In this document: piece by piece, positions 6,756-14,686 of the stretch
How the letters are laid out: every line of letters begins with the position of its first letter
Numbering within the stretch: the stretch's first letter is position 1
From: BTRG01 sp036986275
GTDB taxonomy: Bacteria > Pseudomonadota > Gammaproteobacteria > Acidiferrobacterales > SZUA-150
Assembly (NCBI GenBank): GCA_036986275.1
Contig: BTRG01000044.1
Span: forward strand, 1-20,832
Direction: 5' to 3'
DNA length: 20,832 nucleotides
Notes under the pieces: model-generated
The model's database searches: none
Told to the model about the DNA's origin: nothing
The model's input: only the letters and a program-made list of their open reading frames with translations
Made by a program: the position numbers and the translations under genes

Positions 6756-7934
6756 ATGACAACGACACCGTTAATGAATGTGATTAATCGACTCCCTGTC
6801 AGTTTCGCACGCGGCGAAGGTGTGTGGCTGTGGGACGAGAATGATAAACAATATCTCGATGCCATGTGTGGTGTTGCCGTGTGCAGCCTGGGACACAGCC
6901 ATCCTGCCGTCACTGCCGCTGTCTGCGATCAGGCCGGCCGATTGATGCACACCTCCAACTGGTACAACATCACATTGCAGACACAGCTGGCCGACAAACT
7001 CTGCGCGCTGTCTGATATGGACAACGCCATCTTTTGCAATTCAGGCGCCGAGGCCAACGAAGCCGCCATTAAACTGGCGCGGCTTTATGGCCACCAGAAG
7101 GACATACACAACCCCGCCATTATTGTCACTGAAGACAGTTTTCACGGCCGCACACTGGCAACACTCACGGCGACCGGGAACCGCAAGGTGCAAGCCGGTT
7201 TCGAACCCCTGGTGCCCGGTTTTGTTCGCACCCCCTTTGATGATCTTGACGCCATTAATCAGGTCGGCGATGTCAACCCGGACGTGGTGGCCGTATTGGT
7301 TGAACCTGTACAAGGCGAAGGTGGTGTCATCATTCCTGACGACAATTACCTCAAGGGCCTGAGAGAGATCTGCGATCAGCGAGGCTGGTTACTCATGCTG
7401 GATGAGATCCAGACAGGCATGTGTCGCACCGGTCAGTGGTTTGCCACACAACATGAAGATGTCAGACCTGATGTCATGACCCTGGCCAAGGCTCTGGGTA
7501 ATGGCTTCCCCATCGGCGCCTGCCTGGCACGAGGCAAGGCCGCGGGTGTGTTCGGACCGGGCAATCACGGTACCACCTATGGCGGCAATCCCCTGGCCTG
7601 CCGTGCGGCTCTAGCTGTGCTTGAGGTTATGGAAAAGGACAATCTGGCCCAGCGTGCACAGACACTGGGTCTGCGCATGCTGCGGGGCCTGCGGCAAGGG
7701 CTTGAGGATATCGAAGGAATTACAGACATACGGGGTCGGGGTCTGATGTTGGCTGTAGAACTGGACCGGCCCTGCTTCCCTGTCATGGAAAACGCACTGC
7801 AAGCCGGACTACTGATCAATGTCACGGCGGGCAATGTCGTCAGGTTATTGCCGCCTATTATTCTTAGCGATGACGAGGCCGATCAGGTCATTGCCGGTGT
7901 CGTTAAACTGATACGTGAATTTCTTGGTCACTAG
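6756..7934 (+). CDS. argD: Acetylornithine aminotransferase
   Basis: A class-III pyridoxal-phosphate aminotransferase of arginine synthesis, converting N-acetylglutamate semialdehyde and glutamate to N-acetylornithine and 2-oxoglutarate in the cytoplasm. 392 residues from the preferred start. Seen: NRLPVSFARGEGVWLWDE at the N-terminus, NSGAEANEAAIKLAR for the phosphate site, FHGRT, LDEIQTGMCRTG with the cofactor-binding Asp, and the Schiff-base lysine K245 in AKALGNGFPIGA. The family usually begins MTTTPLMN-NRLP, matching the ATG at 6756. An in-frame ATG at 6738 adds six residues and sits against the hairpin T-tract. Neither start has a strong ribosome binding site. It may also act on succinyl-diaminopimelate, as many ArgD proteins do. 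argF follows after 14 bases. Confidence 0.95.
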   Translation: MTTTPLMNVINRLPVSFARGEGVWLWDENDKQYLDAMCGVAVCSLGHSHPAVTAAVCDQAGRLMHTSNWYNITLQTQLADKLCALSDMDNAIFCNSGAEANEAAIKLARLYGHQKDIHNPAIIVTEDSFHGRTLATLTATGNRKVQAGFEPLVPGFVRTPFDDLDAINQVGDVNPDVVAVLVEPVQGEGGVIIPDDNYLKGLREICDQRGWLLMLDEIQTGMCRTGQWFATQHEDVRPDVMTLAKALGNGFPIGACLARGKAAGVFGPGNHGTTYGGNPLACRAALAVLEVMEKDNLAQRAQTLGLRMLRGLRQGLEDIEGITDIRGRGLMLAVELDRPCFPVMENALQAGLLINVTAGNVVRLLPPIILSDDEADQVIAGVVKLIREFLGH

Positions 7935-7948
7935 CTAGCCGAACACCT

Positions 7949-8866
7949 ATGCAAACACGCCACTTTCTCAGCCTGACGGATCTGACAGCCGACGAATTAC
8001 GACGACTGATAGGTCGTGCCATCCGCCTGAAAGATCTGCAGAAGCGTGGTGAAGTCTATGAACCTCTACGCAATCGCATGATGGCCATGATTTTCAACAA
8101 GTCTTCCACGCGTACCCGTGTTTCCTTCGAAACCGGCATCACACAACTGGGTGGAAACAGCATGTTCCTGTCGCCTAGTGATACTCAACTCGGTCGTGGC
8201 GAACCCATTTCTGACACCGCTCGCGTATTGTCACGCATGGTGGATGTCATTGCCGTACGCACACATAGCCATGAAGAAGTGGAGACCTTTGCGCGTTATT
8301 CACAGGTGCCCGTCATCAATGCACTTACTGATCGCTACCATCCCTGTCAGTTGCTGGCGGATATACAAACTTACATTGAGCACCGTGGCGAGATTACAGG
8401 TAGCACCATCGCCTGGATAGGTGACGGCAATAACGTCTGTCACTCCTGGATGAATGCCGCCATGCTGCTGGGCTTTACCCTGCGCATCACGGCACCCGCG
8501 GGCTACCATCCCGATGCCGTTTTGCTCGATACCTGTGCCAGCAATGTAGTACTGGTCAATAGCCCCATCGAAGCCGCTGAAGGTGTGGATGTCATCGTCA
8601 CCGATACCTGGGCCAGCATGGGTCAGGAAGAAGAAAAGCAGCAACGCGAAGTGGACTTTCGTGGCTATTGTGTTGACCAGAAACTCATGGCGCGCGCCAA
8701 ACCTGATGCCCTGTTCATGCACTGTCTGCCTGCCTACCGTGGCACGGAGGTTGCGGCTGAAGTCATAGATGGTCCACAAAGTGTCGTCTGGGACGAGGCC
8801 GAGAACCGACTCCATGCCCAGAAGGCATTGCTGGAATTTTTACTGGTTCAGGGTCCGGCCAACTAG
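7949..8866 (+). CDS. argF: Ornithine carbamoyltransferase
   Basis: Makes citrulline from ornithine and carbamoyl phosphate, the sixth step of arginine synthesis. 305 residues, normal length. The carbamoyl-phosphate motif STRTR, the HPCQLLAD motif, the ornithine-binding DTWASMG and the catalytic FMHCLPAYRG (Cys in HCLP) are all present. The residue after CLPA is Tyr where His is common. Lies 14 bases after argD on the same strand with no terminator between, so it is co-transcribed. No clear Shine-Dalgarno sequence precedes the ATG, which suggests coupling to argD translation. Confidence 0.96.
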   Translation: MQTRHFLSLTDLTADELRRLIGRAIRLKDLQKRGEVYEPLRNRMMAMIFNKSSTRTRVSFETGITQLGGNSMFLSPSDTQLGRGEPISDTARVLSRMVDVIAVRTHSHEEVETFARYSQVPVINALTDRYHPCQLLADIQTYIEHRGEITGSTIAWIGDGNNVCHSWMNAAMLLGFTLRITAPAGYHPDAVLLDTCASNVVLVNSPIEAAEGVDVIVTDTWASMGQEEEKQQREVDFRGYCVDQKLMARAKPDALFMHCLPAYRGTEVAAEVIDGPQSVVWDEAENRLHAQKALLEFLLVQGPAN

Positions 8867-8904
8867 ACCATAAAAGTTTTATGTACCATTCTCCCCATGG
8901 CTGA

Positions 8905-9993
8905 ATGAGATTTGTTATCATCCAGCAAAACAATCAGGCTGTCGCCGTGTCCGAAGACTCCCTTACTCTTACAAACATAGAATGTCAGATTGATGGCCGC
9001 CCTGTTGTGCGCGGCCTCAGTATGCACGTGAAACAGGGTGGCATCGCCTGCCTGCTCGGCCCCAGCGGCTGCGGCAAGACCACCGTGTTGCGCTCCATCG
9101 CCGGGTTTCAGCCACTCGATAGTGGCAATATTACTATCGTCGGTAAACACGTCTCCGGCTCAGGGGTTCATCTACCCCCGGAAAAAAGGCGCGTGGGCAT
9201 GGTGTTCCAGGACTATGCACTGTTCCCCCATCTGACGGTGGCAGGCAATGTCGCCTTTGGCCTGCGCAATATCTCACGGGAGGAGAAGTCCGAAACTATC
9301 GATCAGCTGCTGCAGACTGTCGGCCTGAGTGATCTCGGTGAACGTTATCCGCATGAACTCTCTGGTGGACAACAGCAACGTGTGGCCCTGGCCCGGGCCC
9401 TGGCCCCACAACCTGATCTCATCCTGCTGGATGAGCCCTTTTCCAATCTGGATGTGGAACTGCGCGAACGCCTGAGCTATGACGTGCGCAATATCCTCAA
9501 GGCACGGGGCACCACCGCGGTACTGGTGACTCACGACCAACACGAGGCCTTTGCCCTGGGCGATCTGGTCGGTGTCATGTCCGAGGGTCAGATTCTACAA
9601 TGGGACACCCCCTACAACCTGTATCACGAGCCAAGTTGCCGTTTCGTGGCCGATTTTATCGGCCAGGGCGTGTTTCTGAATGGTACCTTACTGGCGCCGG
9701 ACACCGTGGAAACGACCATAGGTATACACAAGGGCAACCGAGCCTATAATTGGGACCTGGGCACCAGGGTTGAAGTCCTGTTTCGACCCGATGATATTGT
9801 GCCCGATGCCGACAATGCGCTGCAGGGCGAAATCATCAACAAGGCCTTCAAAGGGGCTGAAATCCTCTACACCCTGCGCCTGCCGACGGGCGACGAGTTG
9901 TTGTCACTATTTCCCAGCCACGCCGACCACACCCTGGGAGAGCGCGTGGGGATACGGGTAGAAAACGACCATCTGGTGGTCTTCCCGGCCTAA
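8905..9993 (+). CDS. ABC importer ATPase of the FbpC/PotA type
   Basis: The nucleotide-binding subunit of an import ABC transporter, about 362 residues. Seen: Walker A GPSGCGKTT, the Q-loop FQDYALFPHLTV, the signature LSGGQQQRVALARAL, Walker B LILLDEP, the switch His in VTHDQHEA, and a C-terminal TOBE-like regulatory domain (about 270-362) typical of the iron(III)/polyamine/molybdate group. The N-terminal and Q-loop regions look most like FbpC (ferric iron), but substrate cannot be read from an ATPase. No permease or binding protein is adjacent, so it is an orphan serving a distant transporter. The start is uncertain: neither the ATG at 8905 nor the in-frame GTG at 8947, which would begin nearer the first family-like residues, has a strong ribosome binding site. 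Confidence 0.88.
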   Translation: MRFVIIQQNNQAVAVSEDSLTLTNIECQIDGRPVVRGLSMHVKQGGIACLLGPSGCGKTTVLRSIAGFQPLDSGNITIVGKHVSGSGVHLPPEKRRVGMVFQDYALFPHLTVAGNVAFGLRNISREEKSETIDQLLQTVGLSDLGERYPHELSGGQQQRVALARALAPQPDLILLDEPFSNLDVELRERLSYDVRNILKARGTTAVLVTHDQHEAFALGDLVGVMSEGQILQWDTPYNLYHEPSCRFVADFIGQGVFLNGTLLAPDTVETTIGIHKGNRAYNWDLGTRVEVLFRPDDIVPDADNALQGEIINKAFKGAEILYTLRLPTGDELLSLFPSHADHTLGERVGIRVENDHLVVFPA

Positions 9994-10055
9994 ACCCTGA
10001 AAACCCGTGTAATCACTGTCGCTTTAGAGGCTTTTGTCCTACACTAGTTGGTGCT

Positions 10056-10063
10056 GGAGGGGG
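10056..10063 (+). promoter_or_regulatory. Ribosome binding site deciding a GTG start
   Basis: GGAGGGGG lies 6 bases before GTG at 10070. It rules out the longer frame beginning at TTG 10034, which would translate the binding site itself. Confidence 0.85.
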
Positions 10064-10069
10064 TTCCGC

Positions 10070-12304
10070 GTGAGCAAAAAAATACTGCGCCTGTTAATCA
10101 TTGACGATACACCGGACGATGCCGATCTGCTGGCCAAGCAACTGCGGCTGGCACGTTTCATGCTCAAAACCCGGCGCGTCACTGACGCCACCGGCATACA
10201 GCAAGCCTTCGAAAAAAACCGCTGGGATGCTGTCGTAACCGACTTTCGGCTGCAAAGCATCAACGCGCGCATCACCGTGGACCAGATCAGCAAACTGAAT
10301 GCTGATGTCCCCGTCATCGTATATACCAACGCAATCACTGACGACGAACTGCTGAACATCATGCGCGCCGGTGCCCGCGACGTGGTCCTGAAGAACAATC
10401 CCGCACGCATCATTCCTGCCATAGAACGTGAACTCGCCATCGCTCAGGAGCGCAAGGAATACCGGCGCGCCAGTCGCGCCATGAAGGAAATGGAGAAGAA
10501 GCATCAAGCCATGGTGGAAAACTCACGCGAAGCCGTGTGTTACTGTCATGACGGCATGCATACCGAAGTCAACCAGGCTTATCTGTCATTGTTTGGTTAT
10601 GACAACATGGAGGAGCTTGAAATAGTTCCCGTCATGAATCTCATTTCCAAACAGGACCAGTCCAGGCTCAAGGATGCCTTGCGTAAACTTGGCAAAGGCA
10701 AAGCCATAGAACCACTGGAGCTGACTGGCATCAAAAAAGATGGTAGCGAACACAGTATTGAAATTGCCCTGGTTCAGGTAACAGTCAATAGTGAGCCCTG
10801 CATCCAATTTACTGTTAGCGATATTTCCAAGCGCAAAATGGCCGAGAACCGGTTGCAATATCTGACCCAGCGCGACCCGTTAACAGGACTCTACAATCGC
10901 CATCATTTTGGCAAACTGCTGTCCGAAGCCATTACACACAAGGAACATCATGCCCTGGTGTATGTGGATATCTATGAACTGAAAACCATCGTCAACAAGC
11001 TGGGCTATACCACAGGTGATCGTATTCTACTCAAGCTCAGCAAGCTACTGCGCGACACCCTGGGTGATGATGCCTTGCTGGCACGTCTGGGCGGTGAAGA
11101 ATTTGCTTTATTACTCAACGGCGATGAGCCGGCTGCCATGCGCATTGCTGTGCAAATCAAAAAGACCCTGGAAAACAATCCGGTTACTGAGAAAGAACAG
11201 ACGCATCGATTACGATGTGCTGCCAGTGTTACCATGATTGATGAAAATTCCGGTGGCGTTCAGGATATTCTGACCCGTGCAGTCGGTGCCTGCGAACAGG
11301 ATAAACCCAAGGCCAAGGTGACGCCTATCGCGCCCACGGGTCGGGTGCTGGATACCGGTTCCAATGAGGCTGCTGAACTCACTCTGGAACCAGTACCGGC
11401 TGACGAAACACCTGATGCACCTGCACCGGAGGTCAAACCTGCAACATCGGCCGTGCCGGAGGGTTTTCCCGCTGACCCTGAACCTCAGCCGTTATCAATT
11501 GATGACGAACCTCCAACCTGGGAGAAAAGGATTCAGGCTGCACTGGATAACGACCACTTTCATCTCGTCTACCAACCCATTATCAGCCTGCATGGGGAAT
11601 CCGAAGAATTCTTCGAGGTACTGCTGCGCTTAACAGGAGAGAATGGAGAACAAATTACACCCGGCACCTTCATCCCGGAAGCCGAGAAGACCGGGCAGAT
11701 GCATGCCATAGATCGCTGGGTCATCAAGCGTGCGGTTGAAACATTGACCATACAACACGCGGAAGGCAGGCAAACGACCTTCTTTATTAATGTTGCTGCT
11801 TCAGCCTTTAGCGATGATACACTGCCACCCCTCATCAAATCCTTTATCAGCGCAACAGGTATGGAGCCTGCGTCACTGGTCTTTGAATTTAATGAAAGCG
11901 ATATCAAGGCGAATGACGAAGAAGCCAGCCAGCTGATCGCCGACATTGCTGACCTGGGCTGCCCCATCTCTATAGACAACTTTTCCGGCGACCTGGGCTG
12001 CTTGTTAGGACTGCCTCGTCATACCATTAAATACGTCAAACTACGTGGCAACCTCGCGCAATACAACAATGAAGAACAAGGGGCCCTGAAGGAATCACTC
12101 AATGCCACGCGCAAACTGGACATCAAGATTGTTGCCAAAGAAGTGGAAGATGCCAGCAATCTTTCAACTATCTGGTCTTTCGGTTTCGATTACGTACAAG
12201 GCAACTACTTCCAGGCTGCAGACAATACACTGGACTACCAGTTTGCCGAAGACGATGAGACTACGCTCTCTTCCGACACCGCCTCCTCTTCCTGGAGCGC
12301 CTAG
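10070..12304 (+). CDS. FimX-like REC-PAS-GGDEF-EAL protein with degenerate catalytic sites
   Basis: 744 residues from a GTG start. Order: receiver domain (about 5-120, acidic pocket D12/D13, phosphoacceptor D58, K108), PAS (about 140-255), GGDEF (about 265-410), a Pro/Glu/Ala-rich linker (about 412-482), EAL (about 484-715). GGEEF is intact (341-345), but the substrate-binding FKxIND motif reads LKTIVN, so cyclase activity is doubtful. In the EAL domain the signature is EVL (516-518), DDFGTG is DNFSGD (636-641), KID is KLR (657-659) and AEGVE is AKEVE (689-693), so phosphodiesterase activity is unlikely. The EVLLR segment and domain order resemble FimX, the c-di-GMP effector of type IV pilus twitching motility, whose EAL domain binds but does not cleave c-di-GMP. 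No pilus gene is adjacent. It stands alone, 52 bases before ettA. Confidence 0.88.
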   Translation: MSKKILRLLIIDDTPDDADLLAKQLRLARFMLKTRRVTDATGIQQAFEKNRWDAVVTDFRLQSINARITVDQISKLNADVPVIVYTNAITDDELLNIMRAGARDVVLKNNPARIIPAIERELAIAQERKEYRRASRAMKEMEKKHQAMVENSREAVCYCHDGMHTEVNQAYLSLFGYDNMEELEIVPVMNLISKQDQSRLKDALRKLGKGKAIEPLELTGIKKDGSEHSIEIALVQVTVNSEPCIQFTVSDISKRKMAENRLQYLTQRDPLTGLYNRHHFGKLLSEAITHKEHHALVYVDIYELKTIVNKLGYTTGDRILLKLSKLLRDTLGDDALLARLGGEEFALLLNGDEPAAMRIAVQIKKTLENNPVTEKEQTHRLRCAASVTMIDENSGGVQDILTRAVGACEQDKPKAKVTPIAPTGRVLDTGSNEAAELTLEPVPADETPDAPAPEVKPATSAVPEGFPADPEPQPLSIDDEPPTWEKRIQAALDNDHFHLVYQPIISLHGESEEFFEVLLRLTGENGEQITPGTFIPEAEKTGQMHAIDRWVIKRAVETLTIQHAEGRQTTFFINVAASAFSDDTLPPLIKSFISATGMEPASLVFEFNESDIKANDEEASQLIADIADLGCPISIDNFSGDLGCLLGLPRHTIKYVKLRGNLAQYNNEEQGALKESLNATRKLDIKIVAKEVEDASNLSTIWSFGFDYVQGNYFQAADNTLDYQFAEDDETTLSSDTASSSWSA

Positions 12305-12356
12305 TTACCACCTTACCTGACCGGGGACTGCCGCAAATTTTATCCATGCAGTTAGA

Positions 12357-14030
12357 ATGATGTCCGGACAATTTATATACACCATGCAAGGTGTGACCAA
12401 GGTCGTACCGCCCAAGCGCGAAATTCTTCGCGATATTTCACTATCCTTTTTTCCCGGCGCCAAGATTGGTGTACTGGGTCTGAATGGCTCGGGCAAATCC
12501 ACACTGTTGCGCATTATGGCCGGTATAGACAAGGAGTATGATGGTGAAGCGCGTCCAGCACCCAGGATTAAAGTCGGCCACCTGCCGCAAGAACCCCAAC
12601 TAGACCCTGGTAAAGATGTGCGTGGTAATGTCGAGATTGCCCTCGGTCACATCAAGGAGGCATTAGGCAGATTAAATGAGGTCTATGCTGCTTACGCGGA
12701 AGAAGATGCGGACTTCGATGCCCTGGCCAGGGAACAGGCCGAGCTGGAGGCCATCGTACAGGCAGCCGATGGTCATAACCTGGAACGCAAACTGGAAATT
12801 GCCGCCGATGCCCTGCGCCTGCCACCCTGGGACGCTGACGTCAGCAAGCTCTCAGGGGGTGAGAAACGTCGTGTAGCCCTGTGTCAGTTATTGCTCTCCA
12901 GTCCCGATATGCTGTTGTTGGACGAACCCACTAACCACCTGGATGCCGAATCGGTTGCCTGGCTGGAACGCTATCTGCAGGAATTCCCCGGTACTGTGGT
13001 GGCCATTACCCATGATCGCTACTTTCTGGATAATGCCGCCGGTTGGATACTGGAACTGGACCGGGGCCATGGCATCCCCTGGGAAGGGAATTATTCTTCC
13101 TGGCTGGAACAAAAAGAGAACCGCCTGCGAACAGAAGAGAAGCAGGAAAGTGCCCGCCAGCGTGCCATGAAACACGAACTGGAATGGGTGCGCAGCAATC
13201 CCAAGGGACGGCATGCAAAAAACAAGGCGCGCCTGACAGCCTATGAAGAAATGATCTCTCAAGAATTCCAGAAACAAAATACAACCAAAGAGATCTTCAT
13301 TCCCTCCGGTCCACGATTGGGTGACTTGGTAATTGAAGCGAAAGCTGTCAGCAAAAGCTTTGGCGATCGGTTGCTCATAGACGATCTGAATTTCAAGCTG
13401 CCACGCGGTGGCATTGTTGGCATCATAGGACCCAATGGCGCCGGCAAGACTACCCTGTTTCGCATGCTGACCGGCGAAGAACTGCCCGATTCTGGCGAGC
13501 TACGCATAGGCGAAACCGTGCAACTGGCCTATGTCGATCAGAGTCGCGATGCACTGGATGGCAATAAAACCGTGTGGGAGGAAATCGCCGATAGCCAGGA
13601 CACCATCTTACTGGGCAAGAAAGAAGTGCAATCTCGTGCTTATGTCGGGCAATTCAATTTCCGCGGCAGCGATCAGCAGCAGCTGATCAAGAATTTATCC
13701 GGTGGTGAACGCAACCGCGTGCATCTGGCCAAGCTGCTGAAGAGCGGCGGCAATGTCTTGTTGCTTGACGAACCCACTAACGATCTTGATGTAGAAACCC
13801 TGCGCGCACTGGAAGAAGCATTGCTGGATTTCGCCGGTTGCGCCGTGGTCATCTCCCATGACCGTTGGTTCCTAAACAGACTGGCCACCCATATTCTGGC
13901 CTATGAAGGCGACAGCAAGGCTGTCTGGTTTGAAGGGAATTTTGATGAGTACGAGGCCGATAAAAAACGACGTCTGGGAGATGACGCCGATCAACCACAC
14001 CGTATTAGATACAAGAAACTGGCGCACTGA
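12357..14030 (+). CDS. ettA: Energy-dependent translational throttle protein, ABC-F ATPase
   Basis: A cytoplasmic ribosome-associated ABC-F ATPase; in E. coli EttA binds the E site and restrains elongation when energy is low. About 557 residues, full length. Two ATPase domains: Walker A GLNGSGKST with signature LSGGEKRRVAL and LLLDEPTNHLD, then GPNGAGKTT with LSGGERNRVHL and LLLDEPTNDLD. Between them is the charged linker (about 240-310) that contacts the ribosome. The opening YTMQGVTKVVPPKREIL is characteristic of EttA rather than Uup or YheS. Two ATGs in a row (12357, 12360) make the exact start uncertain, with no strong ribosome binding site. Ends with TGA. Confidence 0.95.
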   Translation: MMSGQFIYTMQGVTKVVPPKREILRDISLSFFPGAKIGVLGLNGSGKSTLLRIMAGIDKEYDGEARPAPRIKVGHLPQEPQLDPGKDVRGNVEIALGHIKEALGRLNEVYAAYAEEDADFDALAREQAELEAIVQAADGHNLERKLEIAADALRLPPWDADVSKLSGGEKRRVALCQLLLSSPDMLLLDEPTNHLDAESVAWLERYLQEFPGTVVAITHDRYFLDNAAGWILELDRGHGIPWEGNYSSWLEQKENRLRTEEKQESARQRAMKHELEWVRSNPKGRHAKNKARLTAYEEMISQEFQKQNTTKEIFIPSGPRLGDLVIEAKAVSKSFGDRLLIDDLNFKLPRGGIVGIIGPNGAGKTTLFRMLTGEELPDSGELRIGETVQLAYVDQSRDALDGNKTVWEEIADSQDTILLGKKEVQSRAYVGQFNFRGSDQQQLIKNLSGGERNRVHLAKLLKSGGNVLLLDEPTNDLDVETLRALEEALLDFAGCAVVISHDRWFLNRLATHILAYEGDSKAVWFEGNFDEYEADKKRRLGDDADQPHRIRYKKLAH

Positions 14031-14322
14031 TTCTCACGATATCGTCCGGAGCGGGCTCACCGCGGGCCAAACAGGCGGTTCCGCCCCTGCAGATGCACCG
14101 CACTCGTCAAACAAGTTATTGTCGCCAACCCTCGCCAGATTTTATAAGCGGTCATCTCCCTCGGCATGACCCGTTGAACCGGGTATTCCAGCGGGAAATA
14201 GCCTATTGAGAAATTCTATACGCCCATTGTCAGGATGAATTACCAATTAAAAGGCGCATCGCCCATAGTAGGGCCATAACCATATGAATTATCCGCCATA
14301 ACCATCATGTTGGAGGTTTACC
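14031..14322 (+). other. Intergenic region with an 11-base direct repeat
   Basis: No gene seen in these 292 bases. A short inverted pair (ACCCG...CGGGT, near 14167-14182) lacks a T-run, so I see no good terminator for ettA. Close to the next gene GCCATAACCAT occurs twice, at 14273-14283 and 14295-14305, 22 bases apart start to start (about two helical turns), which could be a tandem operator. A TTGTCA at about 14228 has no convincing -10 partner. Confidence 0.4.
14312..14316 (+). promoter_or_regulatory. Ribosome binding site for a TTG start
   Basis: A consensus GGAGG 6 bases before TTG at 14323. It is the main support for translation of the small membrane protein from a rare start codon. Confidence 0.75.
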
Positions 14323-14574
14323 TTGAGTACTGAATCTACAGAAGCTGTCGCTACAATTGATAATAGTGGTCGCACCATGGGTATGCTAGCGATGGCCACT
14401 GCGCCGCTGGCCTTATTAATAAGTCCGGTCTTGTTTACACTGCTCGGGTTCTTCCTGGTATTGATGGGACTGACCGTCTCCACTCCCGAGCAAAGACATT
14501 TCAGCTTCATTGGCCTCGCCGTAGCGGTAACAGCCGGTGTCATTGGCTATGTCTTCCATACACCCATTGTGTAA
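14323..14574 (+). CDS. Small two-helix membrane protein
   Basis: 83 residues: a polar N-terminus of about 17 residues, then two hydrophobic helices (about 20-48, MGMLAMATAPLALLISPVLF onward, and about 61-78, FIGLAVAVTAGVIGYVF) joined by a short loop with TPEQRH. Begins at TTG with a textbook GGAGG site, then a perfect terminator 18 bases after the stop, so it is very likely a real one-gene transcript. I recognise no family. The rare start may keep expression low. Topology suggests an inner-membrane hairpin with both ends on the same side. Confidence 0.75.
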   Translation: MSTESTEAVATIDNSGRTMGMLAMATAPLALLISPVLFTLLGFFLVLMGLTVSTPEQRHFSFIGLAVAVTAGVIGYVFHTPIV

Positions 14575-14592
14575 AGCAATACACCTGTTGTG

Positions 14593-14620
14593 AAAAAGCC
14601 CGCCTAAAGCGGGCTTTTTT
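14593..14620. terminator. Bidirectional Rho-independent terminator
   Basis: AAAAAGCCCGC, CTAAA loop, GCGGGCTTTTT plus one more T: a perfect 11-bp stem with A's before and T's after, so it works in both directions. It lies between the convergent small membrane protein gene (stop 14574) and the hydrolase gene (stop 14687 on the minus strand). Confidence 0.93.
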
Positions 14621-14686
14621 GTGCTACCCCAAACGCTGAATCACACAACCGGGAATGCTCCCCGTATAGCTGCTATTCCCTGCAAG

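Noticed and set aside
10034..10069. Longer start of the c-di-GMP protein at TTG
   Set aside because: It would translate the GGAGGGGG site that serves the GTG at 10070, and the receiver domain begins after the GTG.
14031..14169. Plus-strand ORF continuing from inside ettA to 14169
   Set aside because: Mostly an alternate frame of ettA; the part beyond 14030 shows no family or ribosome binding site.
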